Positions 17,607 through 27,147 are shown, counted from the stretch's first letter. The stretch: DNA of 64,000 nt from Pelagibacterium halotolerans B2 (GCF_000230555.1 NC_016078.1:620001-684000), one strand, 5' to 3'. The notes: generated by a model not told the origin, from the sequence alone. Made by a program: numbers and translations.

Positions 17607-18920
17607 ATGTCGGTCTGGACAATCTTGCTGGTGATCGCGGTTCTGGCGGTCGTAATCATCGGCGGCGGATATGTGTGGTGGAACACACGGGTCAAAACGC
17701 ATACGCCGCAATTCGGCACAAAACCTGCAATTCCCTCGCCAAAGCCGCAAGGCGCGGTTCCCATGCTCAAGATGCCGACAGCGCGCGGTTGGCGCGGCGG
17801 CGCCAGGCCACGGACGGCGCCCGGGCTCAAGGTCGGCGTGTTCGCCGAGAAGCTCAAGCATCCCCGTTGGACCTATGTGCTGCCCAACGGAGACGTGCTG
17901 GTCGCCGAATCTGCAACCATCCCCCGCAAGGTTTCCGGGTTTATGGATTATGCCATGAACCGGACGATGAAGCGGGCCGGGGCGACCTATCCCAACGCCA
18001 ACCGGATCACGCTGCTGCGCGACGCGGATGGTGATGGGGTCCCTGAAATCCGCGAAGTGTTTCTCAAGGACCAGCACCAGCCCTTCGGCATGGCGCTGAT
18101 CGGTTCGACATTTTATGTCGGCAACTCCAACAGTGTCGTGGCATTCCCCTATGAGGAGGGCCAGACTTCGATTGCGGCCCAGGGCAAGACGATCTTCACG
18201 ATGAAGGATGGTGGCCATTGGACCCGCAATCTTATTCCAAGCGCCGATGGCACAAAGCTCTATGTCGCCATCGGGTCGCTTTCCAATATTGCCGAGGAAG
18301 GCTTTGAGACCGAGGAAGGCCGTGCCTGCATCGTCGAAATCGATCTGACGACCGGCCAGCACCGCGAATTTGCCGGGGGCTTGCGCAATCCGGTCGGCAT
18401 GGCCTGGGAGCCGACGGGCGGGGATCTCTGGACCGTCGTCAACGAGCGCGATGGGCTGGGGGACGAAACGCCGCCAGACTATCTGACCTCGGTCAAGGAT
18501 GGCGGGTTCTATGGCTGGCCCTATTCCTATTGGGGCGACACTGTCGACGACCGCGTGCAGCCGCAGCGAACCGATCTGGTCGCCAGGGCGACGGCGCCCG
18601 ACTATGCGCTGGGTGGACACACGGCCTCGCTGGGCCTGTGCTGGCTGCCGGGCGGCACGCTGCCGGGCCTTCCGGAGGGCATGGTGATCGGCCAGCACGG
18701 CTCGTGGAACCGCTCGAAGCTCTCAGGCTACAAGGTCATTCTGGTGCCGTTCGCGGGCGGGAAACCTTCGGGTGAACCCATCGAAATCCTTGGCGGGTTT
18801 CTCTCGGAAGACGAGAAGTTTTCCAATGGCCGCCCGGTCGGCGTCACCGTGGCCAAGGACGGTGCCCTGCTGGTTGCCGACGATGTCGGCCACATCGTCT
18901 GGCGGGTGACCGCTGCCTAG
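17607..18920 (+). CDS. Membrane-anchored sorbosone dehydrogenase-like protein
   Basis: A 437-residue protein with an uncleaved N-terminal helix (residues about 5-25) and a periplasmic beta-propeller of the glucose/sorbosone dehydrogenase fold. Family blocks include VFAEKLKHPRWTYVLPNGDVLVAE, LLRDADGDGVPEIREVF, GGLRNPVGMAWEPTGGDLWTVVNERD, GGFYGWPYSYWG and HGSWNRS. Such proteins oxidise sugars or aldoses, usually with PQQ, but for many the cofactor and substrate are untested. GGGGAGGG precedes the ATG; the frame is open far upstream antisense to ilvD, which is a shadow. Its TAG stop overlaps the stop of the convergent yjbR-like gene in a shared CTAG. Confidence 0.88.
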   Translation: MSVWTILLVIAVLAVVIIGGGYVWWNTRVKTHTPQFGTKPAIPSPKPQGAVPMLKMPTARGWRGGARPRTAPGLKVGVFAEKLKHPRWTYVLPNGDVLVAESATIPRKVSGFMDYAMNRTMKRAGATYPNANRITLLRDADGDGVPEIREVFLKDQHQPFGMALIGSTFYVGNSNSVVAFPYEEGQTSIAAQGKTIFTMKDGGHWTRNLIPSADGTKLYVAIGSLSNIAEEGFETEEGRACIVEIDLTTGQHREFAGGLRNPVGMAWEPTGGDLWTVVNERDGLGDETPPDYLTSVKDGGFYGWPYSYWGDTVDDRVQPQRTDLVARATAPDYALGGHTASLGLCWLPGGTLPGLPEGMVIGQHGSWNRSKLSGYKVILVPFAGGKPSGEPIEILGGFLSEDEKFSNGRPVGVTVAKDGALLVADDVGHIVWRVTAA

Positions 18921-19282
18921 ATGATAATGCCGAGTTCCTGACGCGCCTTGCGCGTCAGGCCCGCTGCCACGAGTTCGTAGGAGCGCTTCACATAGGCTTC
19001 GAGTTCGGGGGGCGATAGCGGCGCTCGCTCGGCGACGGAAACCCATTTGCGCTTGGCGAAATAGGGCGCCTGGCCGACGCCGTCGAGGCTGGTCAGAAGC
19101 TCAAAGCTTTCTTCGCTGCACTTGAAGGTCAGGGCCGCACCCTCCTCGTTCGCACTGAGCAGGACGAACACCTTGCCCCCGACCTTGGCGACGTGGGAGT
19201 CCCACTGATCGACCAGTGAGGTTCCCGCCAGCGTGGCGATGAAACGATCAAAGCTTTTCGCCTCGAAAATGCCCGTCGCCAC
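18917..19282 (-). CDS. MmcQ/YjbR-family protein
   Basis: A 121-residue protein of the YjbR fold (double-wing DNA-binding-like). The family pattern is visible in KVGGKVFVLLSANEEGAALTFKCS, the PYFAKRKWVSV block and the C-terminal SYELVAAGLTRKAR helix. The biological role is unknown. The start is GTG at 19282, three bases after the PreP-like protease stop, with AAGGTG as ribosome site inside that gene's last codons, so the two are co-translated. No ATG fits. Confidence 0.85.
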   Translation of the reverse strand: MATGIFEAKSFDRFIATLAGTSLVDQWDSHVAKVGGKVFVLLSANEEGAALTFKCSEESFELLTSLDGVGQAPYFAKRKWVSVAERAPLSPPELEAYVKRSYELVAAGLTRKARQELGIII

Positions 19283-19285
19283 GGT

Positions 19286-22189
19286 TCACAGCACCTTGGA
19301 AACGTTGAGGAATCCGTTTCGTTCGCGGTTGGCAGCCGTGATGGATTTATCCGAGCCCATGGCGACGATGTGCCCGTTCCGGGCGACGTCATCGAGTAGG
19401 TCTGCCGCCTTGGCAAAATCGGCTTGTGAGGTGGACAAAACCTGCTCGCGGCGCTTTTGCCGATACTCCTCGGTGACGCCCGTAAGGGTCCTGACCAGAG
19501 CCGTATAGCCTTTGGCGTCGGGGAGGAGATACGGGTCGAGATCGCCAATGGTGCCGATGATGGAGCGGGCAATGTCGGACTGGGAAACGCCCTTGCGCAG
19601 GAAGGCCGGGGCCGCGTCGTACACGTCGAGTGTGGCGACCAGATTGGGATCGCGATACGAACCGAAGGCATAGGTGTCGGCCAGCGGATTGAAGCTGGCA
19701 AAACCGCCATAGGCCCCACCTTCCACGCGAACCTTGTCCCACAGATAGGTGGTGCCGAGATATTTGGTGACCACCGACAGCGCGCCGGAGGGCTCGTGGC
19801 CGAGCGCCTTGAGGTTGACCCCCTTGGCAACGTAATTGACCTGGGCCGGGATGGTCAGCCCTTCATTGGCCGGATGGGGCAGGGGCGACCAGTCGGTCCG
19901 GACGAAATCGTGACGCGGGAGGCGGCCGATGAAGCTCTTGAGTTCATCGGCAAAGCCGGGCCACGCCGCCCCGTCGGTTGTGACATTGGCGATGGCCGCA
20001 TTGGCGTTGATGAGGTGGCTGCGAATATCTTCGAGCGCCGACTGCACCGAAGCCCAGTCGTTCTCGATCTTTTGCGCCAGCTCGCGCAGGAACAGCAATT
20101 GGGTGATGCCGCCGGTCTGCTCGGACAGCCAGTCCGCTTCGTGGAGTGAAGCGCGCAGGCGGGTGAAGACATATTGATGGCCCGAGGGCACCAGCGAAGC
20201 CTCGGTCCGCGCCTTGTCCTCGGCGACGATCTGGCGAATGCGGTCGCGATTGTCGAGCCGGGCGTCGGTCAGGATATCGTGAACGATATCAAGCATTTCG
20301 CCCGTCTTGTCCGTCGTCGCCTTGGCGCGGACGAGCAAAAATGCGGCGGCTTCCTCGCTGTCGAGGATGGGAGAATTGAGCCGGGAAATCCCGATGCCGC
20401 CGGTCGAGCGGCCGATGCGCTGGGTGAGCGCGACGAAATCGGCCTTCGAGGTTCCGGTCTGCTTGAGCGCACGGGAGAACAGGGGAAGATAGGGTAGGAG
20501 GTCGCGCGGTAACGTCTTGAGATCAAAGCCCAAATCGAGATAGACGATGCCATTGGTGGGAAGGTCGTGAACCAGTGTGCGCACGCCTTCGACCGCGACT
20601 TCCTCGGTGGGAATGCTCACGCCTTCGCGCGGCAGGTCGGCCACCGTCAGCGTCGGGATTTTCGCCAGATCCTCGGGCTTGTCGGCGGCGTTCTGGAGGG
20701 CCTTGAGCTTTTTGGTCGTCTCGATGGCGGCGGCGATATCGGCGTCGCTCATCGCGGCGCGTGCAGCGTCAAGCCGGGCCCGCTCGGCGGGCGCCTCGCG
20801 CTCGGCCTGTTCCGGATCGGGACGCAGGACCAGCGTGGTGCGGTGGGTGTTGTCGAGAAGGTTGGTGCGGATGAGCCCTTCGATGATTTTTTCGCCCGAG
20901 GCGATGCGGGCCTTAAGGCTCGCCAAGGCCGTCTCGAACCGCAGTCCGTCAAGGGGATCGCGGCCATAGAGCCAATTGTTCAGCGCGCCGAAAAAGTAAG
21001 CGATTCCGCGAGGATAGCCGCCGGTGTTCTGTTCGCGGAGTTCAAATTCGAGCGAGTTGAGCGTGGCTTCGATCGTCGCATCGTCGATCCCGTTTTCGGC
21101 GAGATGGGCGAGGGTATTGAGGATCAGGGTTTCGATCCTGTCCGCATCGTCGGCATCGGCGCCGCGCAGGCCGAAATTGAGGACCGGCTGGGAAAGTTCG
21201 ATGGCCGAGGAAATGATCGCTTCGCCCAGCCCGGATTCGATCAGCGCCTTGTGGAGCGGCGCTGCGGAATTGCCGACCAGCGCGCGGCGCATCACGGTGC
21301 GGGCGAGCTGTTCCTCGATGTCTCCGGTCGGCTCGACCATCCAGTTGACGGTAACGAAGGACGAGCGTTTGTTGGCATCGTCGGCCGGATAGGTCTTTTC
21401 GACCCGACGCGGCGCCTCGAAGCGCTCCTGCAGGCTATGTGCTTGTGCTTTCTCGCCTTTTTCAAAACGCGAAAGCACGGCATCGAGCATTTCGAGCCGC
21501 TTTTCGGGGTCGTCGTCGCCGTAGAAAATGATCTGGGCGTTTGAGGGGTGATAGTAGCGTTTGTGAAAATCCCTGAACTGTTCATATGTGAGATCGGGCA
21601 TGACCCGCGGATCGCCGCCACTATAGTTCGAATAGAGGGCATCGGGGAAAAGTGATTGCAGGGCGTAGGCGTAATTGACCTGGTCGGGCGAGGAGAACCC
21701 GCCCTTCATTTCGTTGAACACAACACCCTTGAAGATCATCGGATCGTCGGGGTTCTCGACCTCGTAATGCCACCCTTCCTGCTGGAATGTCTCGCGGGTG
21801 AGGAGTGGGAAAAACACAGCGTCCATATAGACTTGGGTGAGGTTGTAGAAGTCCGCGAGATTCTGGCTGGCCACCGGATAGACGGTCTTGTCGGGGAACG
21901 TCATGGCGTTGAGGAAGGTGTGGAGCGAGCCCTTGAGCATTTCCACGAACGGCTTTTTGACCGGGAATTTTTCCGAGCCGCAAAGGACGGAATGTTCCAG
22001 GATGTGGGGCAGACCGGTCGAATCCTCGGGCGGGGTGGCAAAGGAGATGCCGAACACCTTGTTTTCGTCGTCATTGATGAGCGAAAGCACTTCCGCGCCG
22101 GTCTTGTTGTGCCGGTAGTGGCGTGCCAAGGCGTTGACCTCGCTGATCTTTTCCTCGGCGATCAACTCAAAGGCGGGATGGTGCGGCAT
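19286..22189 (-). CDS. PreP-like M16C metalloprotease
   Basis: A 967-residue zinc peptidase of the insulinase superfamily, presequence-protease subgroup. The inverted zinc motif HILEH is at residues 62-66, in the typical PPEDSTGLPHILEHSVLCGS context. The distal zinc-ligand glutamate region and the M16C-associated central domain follow, and two half-barrels close into a chamber that degrades unfolded peptides. No signal peptide is seen, so it acts in the cytoplasm. ATG 22189 is chosen because AGGAG precedes it; a longer frame to 22264 lacks family sequence. It is divergent from the VasI-like gene. Confidence 0.93.
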   Translation of the reverse strand: MPHHPAFELIAEEKISEVNALARHYRHNKTGAEVLSLINDDENKVFGISFATPPEDSTGLPHILEHSVLCGSEKFPVKKPFVEMLKGSLHTFLNAMTFPDKTVYPVASQNLADFYNLTQVYMDAVFFPLLTRETFQQEGWHYEVENPDDPMIFKGVVFNEMKGGFSSPDQVNYAYALQSLFPDALYSNYSGGDPRVMPDLTYEQFRDFHKRYYHPSNAQIIFYGDDDPEKRLEMLDAVLSRFEKGEKAQAHSLQERFEAPRRVEKTYPADDANKRSSFVTVNWMVEPTGDIEEQLARTVMRRALVGNSAAPLHKALIESGLGEAIISSAIELSQPVLNFGLRGADADDADRIETLILNTLAHLAENGIDDATIEATLNSLEFELREQNTGGYPRGIAYFFGALNNWLYGRDPLDGLRFETALASLKARIASGEKIIEGLIRTNLLDNTHRTTLVLRPDPEQAEREAPAERARLDAARAAMSDADIAAAIETTKKLKALQNAADKPEDLAKIPTLTVADLPREGVSIPTEEVAVEGVRTLVHDLPTNGIVYLDLGFDLKTLPRDLLPYLPLFSRALKQTGTSKADFVALTQRIGRSTGGIGISRLNSPILDSEEAAAFLLVRAKATTDKTGEMLDIVHDILTDARLDNRDRIRQIVAEDKARTEASLVPSGHQYVFTRLRASLHEADWLSEQTGGITQLLFLRELAQKIENDWASVQSALEDIRSHLINANAAIANVTTDGAAWPGFADELKSFIGRLPRHDFVRTDWSPLPHPANEGLTIPAQVNYVAKGVNLKALGHEPSGALSVVTKYLGTTYLWDKVRVEGGAYGGFASFNPLADTYAFGSYRDPNLVATLDVYDAAPAFLRKGVSQSDIARSIIGTIGDLDPYLLPDAKGYTALVRTLTGVTEEYRQKRREQVLSTSQADFAKAADLLDDVARNGHIVAMGSDKSITAANRERNGFLNVSKVL

Positions 22190-22345
22190 GAAGGGCTCCT
22201 CTTGGGCGGGACGTGTGCGCCAATGTAGGAGCGGGCAGGGCCGCTGCCAACCTCCTCCAAACAATGTCGTGAAAATGTATGGACTTGAGCGTTCGGTGCC
22301 ACCACATTGCCAAACAATGAGAAAATATCGCGGGAGACAGGGCGG

Positions 22346-22984
22346 ATGATACGATTTGGGTTGGCCGCGATAGTGGCGGCGACCGGTCTGTTGGTCGCGC
22401 CCATGCCGGCACTGGCCCAGACAGCACCCGAACGCTGCGCCGCAATCGGTCCCGCGAGCGAGCGCCTGGCATGCTATGATTCGATCTTCCGCTCGGACCA
22501 GTTCACTGGCGATGACGGTGAGGCCGCCGGCGACCAGGGGCTGTGGACGAGCGGCATCGAGGTCTCCCAGATCGAGGGGACCGAAGTCCCCTTCGCCACG
22601 CTCGAATCCGAACAGTTGATCCCGGCCCTGGCCGGCGGACGGGCCCCCGCCCGGTTAACGATCCTGTGCACGGACGGCCAGACCACGCTCCAGTTCGGCT
22701 TTGCCGGCTCGGCGATGGGCACCCCGACCTCCAACAGCGCCGCCATCACCCTGCAGTACGATCGCCAGCCGCCCCGCACCCAATCGGTCGCGCTGTCTCC
22801 CGACAGGCTCGCCATCGGGTTTTTCGAGACCGCACAGGCGCGGGCGGTGATCGATCAGTTGCGCCAGACCCAGCGGCTTTTCGTGCGCGCCACGCCGCAA
22901 TCCCAGCGCTCGGTGACCGTCAGTTTCCAGCTTCAGGGAATCGAGGCGGCGCTGCAGCCCGTGCGCGAAGCGTGCGGCTGGTAG
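22346..22984 (+). CDS. Secreted protein with RLACYD motif (VasI/TagO-like)
   Basis: A 212-residue protein with a Sec signal peptide (about residues 1-25, cleavage after ALA-Q), then a CAAIGPASERLACYD motif with two cysteines typical of a broad family of small periplasmic proteins related to VasI/TagO, and a C-terminal beta-rich domain that could be a ligand-binding sandwich. VasI proteins accompany type VI secretion, but there is no type VI gene in the window, so I give no T6SS role. The start at 22346 begins a normal signal peptide. Confidence 0.65.
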   Translation: MIRFGLAAIVAATGLLVAPMPALAQTAPERCAAIGPASERLACYDSIFRSDQFTGDDGEAAGDQGLWTSGIEVSQIEGTEVPFATLESEQLIPALAGGRAPARLTILCTDGQTTLQFGFAGSAMGTPTSNSAAITLQYDRQPPRTQSVALSPDRLAIGFFETAQARAVIDQLRQTQRLFVRATPQSQRSVTVSFQLQGIEAALQPVREACGW

Positions 22985-23151
22985 CCAGAGCGCGGCCCGG
23001 CTGCATCCGGCCCGTCACATTTGTTTGATAGAACTAAAGTCTGATTGTTGTGGAACGCGTGGGCCGCATGTGCGTTTCCTGCGCGGGCAGCCGCACTGTT
23101 TCGCGGCCGCATCCTCACAGACTATTTTCAAAAATTTACAGGAGATTGCTC

Positions 23152-25047
23152 ATGGCTACGCGACAAACGGGACGCGAAGGCAGAGCGCCTATTGCGAAAG
23201 TGCTAATGGGAGGCGCTGTCGCCGCCGCCCTTATGCTTTCCACCAGCATGGTTGCTGCCCAGGTGACGCCGGTCGAAATCGAAAGCGGCGACAATTCATT
23301 GTTTTCATCGCGCGTTTTGACCACCGGACTGTCCAATCCCTGGGCGATGCGCTGGGGCCCCGACGACATGATCTGGCTGACCGAGCGCACCAGCGGCGAA
23401 GTGACCCGGGTTGATCCGACCACTGGCGCCCAGCAGCTCCTCCTCACCCTCGAGGACGTCTATACCGGCCCCCAGCATGAGGGCCTGCTTGGCATGGCCC
23501 TGCACCCCGAACTGCTCGAAGGCACGGGCAATGACTACGTTTATATCGGCTATACGATAAACAACGGCACCGCCGAAGAGCCCGACCCATCGGCCCAGAT
23601 CGTGCGCTACACATATGACGAAAGCCTCCAGCAGCTCGTCGAGCCGACCATCCTGATCGAGGGCATGCCGGCCTGGAACGACCACAATGCCGGACGCGTG
23701 GTGTTCGGGCCCGACGACAAGCTCTATTATTCGATCGGCGAACAGGGCCACAATTTCGGACGCAACCTGCGCCTGCCCAATCTGGCCCAGGCCCTGCCGA
23801 CCCAGGATGAGGTCGACAGCGCCGATTGGCACACCTATTCGGGCAAGATCCTGCGGCTCAACCTCGACGGCTCGATTCCAGAGGACAATCCCGAAATCGA
23901 CGGCGTCAGAAGCCACATCCTGAGCTATGGGCACCGCAATCCCCAGGGCATCGACTTCGGTCCCGACGGCACGCTCTATGAAACCGAGCACGGTCCGGCC
24001 AGCGGCGACGAATTGAACATCATCGAACCCGGCGGAAATTACGGCTGGCCCAATGTATCGGGTTATATCGACGATCAGGCCTATACCTATATCAACTGGA
24101 GCGAAGCCCCCGAGGACGTCGACCAGAACACCGACCCGCTGCCCGAGAGCGTGCCGCAATTCGAGGAAAGCGAGTTCGAAGGCGACATGATCGATCCGCT
24201 GGCGGCCTATTGGGTCGTCGAGGACGACTATCCGATCGGGGAAATCTGCGGATATATCTGCGATCCCACCATCGCACCGTCCTCGGTGCATTATTATGAC
24301 GCGGGCGAAGACGGCATCACCGAATGGGACAATTCGCTGCTGATCCCGACCCTCAAGCACGGCACGCTCTATGTGCAGGCGTTGAGCGAAGATGGAACCG
24401 AGGCGGATGGCCTGCCGACAGCCTGGCTTTCGACCCAGAACCGCTATCGCGACGTCATCGTTTCGCCCGACGGCAGGACGGTGTTCATCGCAACCGACGC
24501 GTTCGGTTCGGCCGCCCAGAAGTTCGGTGAAGGGCTCAACACCTCGGTGTTGCACAACCCCGGCTCGATCCTGATGTTCACCTATGGTGAAGAGGGGGGC
24601 GGCCTGGGCGGCGTTGTCGAAGGCAACGACTTCAACGCGAGCCCGCAGGCTGAAGCGGGTCCGGCCGAGTTCGAGGATCCCAACACGGGAAATGAACCTG
24701 CGCCGGCCGAGGATGATTCGGTCGACGAAGCGGCTGCCACTGGCATCACCAGCGAGTCCGACGTTGCCGAAGTCGCCGCCCTGGGCGCTCCCAAATTTGC
24801 CGCCACCTGCGCCAGTTGCCACGGCGCCGGCGGCCAGGGTGGGGCAGGCGCGGTGCTTGCCGGCAATGGCGAACTGGCCGATGCCGGTTTCGTTGCCGAA
24901 ACGCTGATCCACGGGTTCGGCTACATGCCTGCCTTCGGCAACCAGCTCAGCGATGAGGATATCGCCCAGATCGGCACCTACATCCGCAATTCGTGGGGCA
25001 ATGATTTCGGTATCCTGACGACCGAAGAGGTCGAAGCGGCCCGCTGA
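23152..25047 (+). CDS. PQQ-type sugar dehydrogenase fused to cytochrome c
   Basis: A 631-residue periplasmic protein. A signal peptide (about residues 1-40) precedes a beta-propeller of the soluble glucose dehydrogenase type (NPWAMRWGPDDMIWLTERTSGEV, HEGLLGMALHP, GHRNPQGIDFGPDGTLYETEHGP, GGNYGWPNVSGY). An acidic, Pro/Ala-rich linker leads to a C-terminal class I cytochrome c with heme motif CASCH (C553, C556, H557) and a probable Met ligand in YMPAF. The fusion would let electrons pass from sugar oxidation directly to the respiratory chain. CAGGAGATT precedes the ATG at 23152. A strong terminator follows. Confidence 0.92.
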   Translation: MATRQTGREGRAPIAKVLMGGAVAAALMLSTSMVAAQVTPVEIESGDNSLFSSRVLTTGLSNPWAMRWGPDDMIWLTERTSGEVTRVDPTTGAQQLLLTLEDVYTGPQHEGLLGMALHPELLEGTGNDYVYIGYTINNGTAEEPDPSAQIVRYTYDESLQQLVEPTILIEGMPAWNDHNAGRVVFGPDDKLYYSIGEQGHNFGRNLRLPNLAQALPTQDEVDSADWHTYSGKILRLNLDGSIPEDNPEIDGVRSHILSYGHRNPQGIDFGPDGTLYETEHGPASGDELNIIEPGGNYGWPNVSGYIDDQAYTYINWSEAPEDVDQNTDPLPESVPQFEESEFEGDMIDPLAAYWVVEDDYPIGEICGYICDPTIAPSSVHYYDAGEDGITEWDNSLLIPTLKHGTLYVQALSEDGTEADGLPTAWLSTQNRYRDVIVSPDGRTVFIATDAFGSAAQKFGEGLNTSVLHNPGSILMFTYGEEGGGLGGVVEGNDFNASPQAEAGPAEFEDPNTGNEPAPAEDDSVDEAAATGITSESDVAEVAALGAPKFAATCASCHGAGGQGGAGAVLAGNGELADAGFVAETLIHGFGYMPAFGNQLSDEDIAQIGTYIRNSWGNDFGILTTEEVEAAR

Positions 25048-25075
25048 GGCGGAACGCTTTTGAACCTGAGTTCTG

Positions 25076-25103
25076 AAAGGCGGGAGCGATCCCGCCTTTT
25101 TTT
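25076..25103 (+). terminator. Terminator after the dehydrogenase-cytochrome gene
   Basis: AAAGGCGGGA and TCCCGCCTTT form a perfect 10-bp stem with loop GCGA (25076-25099) and run into a T tract. It lies 29 bases after the stop codon. Confidence 0.88.
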
Positions 25104-25168
25104 ATGGTCCGTGTCGGAACGGTCCTGCACCCTGCGTCCTTGAAGGGTAATCACAGAGGAGAACCATC

Positions 25169-25555
25169 ATGGCCCAGTTGAAAGACAAGGTTTCGTCGGC
25201 CATCGTCGCGGTCAGCGACATCGAACGGGCGCGCACATTCTACAGCGAAACACTCGGCCTCGACCTCGAGGAGGACGGAATGGGCGGCGTTCTGGTTTAC
25301 AGGACCGGCAGCACCCACCTGCTCGTCTATCCTTCGGACTTTGCCGGTACCAATAAGGCCAACGCGGTGGTGTTCGATTGCGGCGGCGATATCGAGGCAA
25401 TTGTCTCCGACCTGCGCACCAAGGGTGTCAGCTTCGAGCACTATCCCGATATGGAAGGCGTCGATTTCAAGGACGGCATCCACAGCGCGGGCGGGTTCAA
25501 GATGGTCTGGTTCAAGGACCCCGACGGGAACATTTTGCATCTCAACAGCGCTTGA
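25169..25555 (+). CDS. VOC-family (glyoxalase-fold) protein
   Basis: A 128-residue protein with two beta-alpha-beta-beta-beta modules. The first opens with SAIVAVSDIERARTFYSETLGL; the second contains KMVWFKDPDGNILHL, whose His and acidic residues sit where glyoxalase/dioxygenase metal ligands fall. Members include glyoxalases, fosfomycin-resistance thiol transferases and dioxygenases; the reaction is not predictable here. The ribosome site GAGGAG is strong. It is transcribed alone. Confidence 0.88.
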   Translation: MAQLKDKVSSAIVAVSDIERARTFYSETLGLDLEEDGMGGVLVYRTGSTHLLVYPSDFAGTNKANAVVFDCGGDIEAIVSDLRTKGVSFEHYPDMEGVDFKDGIHSAGGFKMVWFKDPDGNILHLNSA

Positions 25556-25640
25556 GGAAGGCGGGAGAGGGCGGGACGGCTGGTTTTGGCGAAATTGCGG
25601 TCGTTCAAACCACGGCGAGGTGTTCCCAAAGCTGACGACG

Positions 25641-26114
25641 CTACAGTGGGGCGCCGTCCAGCATATCCACCATAATGTCCCGCAATCGTGAGAAACCGAT
25701 CCCTGTACCGCTCTCGCGCATGTCGCCATCGGCAGAATTGGCAAAGACAGCCTGTTCCGTGAATGTCATGATGGTGTTGCCATCCCGACCCGCGAACTCA
25801 ACCGTAACGAGCGAGGACGAAATTGGGACGTCATTGCTTCGCATCGTGTAAGCATAAACAATACGCTGACGCGGATGGACCTCCAGAAAATGCGCCAACA
25901 TGGTCTGCTTGGTGCCATCAGGCATGCGCCAGATCATGCTCTCATGCCCGTCAGTCCGGAAGTCGAAACGATCCTCGATCACCTGCCAATCAGGATGGCA
26001 GGCGTTCCAGCGGCGCTTGAGCTCGTGTTCCGACCAGAAGCGGAAGGCATGCGCAGGACTGCCGGGCAATTCCCGCTCAATAACAAATGACCTGTGGTCG
26101 ACGGTCACACCCAT
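25641..26114 (-). CDS. SRPBCC/AHSA1-family protein (third)
   Basis: A 157-residue START-like protein, third of its kind in the window. It shows the opening RSFVIERELPGSPAHAFRFWSE, HPDWQVIEDRFDFRTDGHE, the strand PRQRIVYAYTM and a closing helix with GIGFSRLRDIM. It is the last gene of a three-gene operon GST-arsR-SRPBCC; its start overlaps the arsR stop by one base (TGATG), the same junction as in the 7.0-kb pair. The ligand is unknown; association with a GST suggests a detoxification setting. Confidence 0.86.
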   Translation of the reverse strand: MGVTVDHRSFVIERELPGSPAHAFRFWSEHELKRRWNACHPDWQVIEDRFDFRTDGHESMIWRMPDGTKQTMLAHFLEVHPRQRIVYAYTMRSNDVPISSSLVTVEFAGRDGNTIMTFTEQAVFANSADGDMRESGTGIGFSRLRDIMVDMLDGAPL

Positions 26115-26452
26115 CAGTGATCCTTCTTCTCTGGAATCTCCGCCATCAGGTCAGCCAGGCGGTCAAAAGCTGCGTTCATTTCTCGCTGCCGATGATCGAC
26201 CCAGGCCGCCAAGGTGACAAAGGCATCTTTCCGCATCTGAAAGGTCCTGGTCCGACCCGTTTTCTCGCTGACGACAATGCCGCCGTCTTCCAGCACCTTG
26301 AGGTGCTTGAGCACTGCTGGCAACTGCACAGCCGCAGGTGCGGCGAGTTCAGTCACCGTTGCCGGACCCTTGCAGAGGCGTTCGACAAAGCCGCGCCGGT
26401 AAGGGTCGGCCATTACCTCGAACAGGCGGTCCAGATCGTCCTGCCCAGTCAT
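26114..26452 (-). CDS. ArsR-family repressor in GST operon
   Basis: A 112-residue winged-helix protein. Family features are FEVMADPYRRGFVERL, the helix-turn-helix region with PAVLKHLKVLEDGGIVV, and a basic C-terminus. It has no cysteine metal site. Its ATG overlaps the GST stop by four bases (ATGA), and its stop overlaps the next start, so it is translated as the middle of a tightly coupled operon. It is the obvious candidate to bind the paired inverted repeats upstream of the GST gene. Confidence 0.88.
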   Translation of the reverse strand: MTGQDDLDRLFEVMADPYRRGFVERLCKGPATVTELAAPAAVQLPAVLKHLKVLEDGGIVVSEKTGRTRTFQMRKDAFVTLAAWVDHRQREMNAAFDRLADLMAEIPEKKDH

Positions 26453-27135
26453 GCCATCGGCTCCAGGAAACGCGCCGGCATGGCCTCCCGATAGGGGAAG
26501 AACTTAAAATACGGCTGCGCTTCGGAAAGCACACGCCGCACGGAAGGTCGCGCCAGCAGGCGTTCGAGATAGTCGCGCAGCATCGGGCGATCATCGCCGA
26601 TGGGATGCACAGTCGTGGCGAAGAACAGGGCCGGCAGCGCGGAACAATCGGCCATGGTAAAGGTGTCGCCGGTGATCCACAGCCCGTTGTAGAGCTGTCC
26701 TTCGATCATCCCATAGGCAGTGTCCAGCGTGGCCCGCGCCTCCGCCACGCCAAAAGGATCTGTGGCCCCCTCTGACCGCAGACGATCCCCAACGATCTTC
26801 TGCATGGGAACGCTGACATAGAGGTCAAAGAAGCGGTCCCAAAGCCGTACGTCGAGCTGAAGGCCAGCATCGTCAGGGATCAACAGCACCGGGCCGGGAT
26901 AATGCCGCTGCAGATATTCGATCATGATGCTGGTTTCTGCCACCACCCGGTTGCCCACGCTGTCATGCAGGACAGGGATCTTGCCGACGGGCCAGCGCTC
27001 GATATGCGCTGCCGCAGAACCTGGATTTGAGAAATCAACGATGCTGGCCTCGAACGCAATATCATTCTCATAAAGTGCGATGAGCACCTTGTGACAAAAG
27101 GAGGCAAGTGGGTGGAGGTACAGGGTCAGGCTCAT
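26449..27135 (-). CDS. Glutathione S-transferase family protein
   Basis: A 228-residue cytoplasmic protein. The N-terminal thioredoxin-like domain begins LTLYLHPLASFCHKVLIALYE, with Ser/Cys at the active-site position, cis-proline in GKIPVLHD and the glutathione gamma-glutamyl site in VAETSIMIEYL. The C-terminal helical domain includes WITGDTFTMADCSALPALF, the usual N-capping box region. It conjugates or reduces electrophiles with glutathione; the substrate is unknown. It is the first gene of the operon with the ArsR and SRPBCC genes. Confidence 0.9.
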   Translation of the reverse strand: MSLTLYLHPLASFCHKVLIALYENDIAFEASIVDFSNPGSAAAHIERWPVGKIPVLHDSVGNRVVAETSIMIEYLQRHYPGPVLLIPDDAGLQLDVRLWDRFFDLYVSVPMQKIVGDRLRSEGATDPFGVAEARATLDTAYGMIEGQLYNGLWITGDTFTMADCSALPALFFATTVHPIGDDRPMLRDYLERLLARPSVRRVLSEAQPYFKFFPYREAMPARFLEPMA

Positions 27136-27147
27136 GACATATCCATA

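Noticed and set aside
22346..22984. Type VI secretion role for the VasI/TagO-like protein.
   Set aside because: No other type VI gene is within the window and the RLACYD motif occurs in many unrelated periplasmic proteins.
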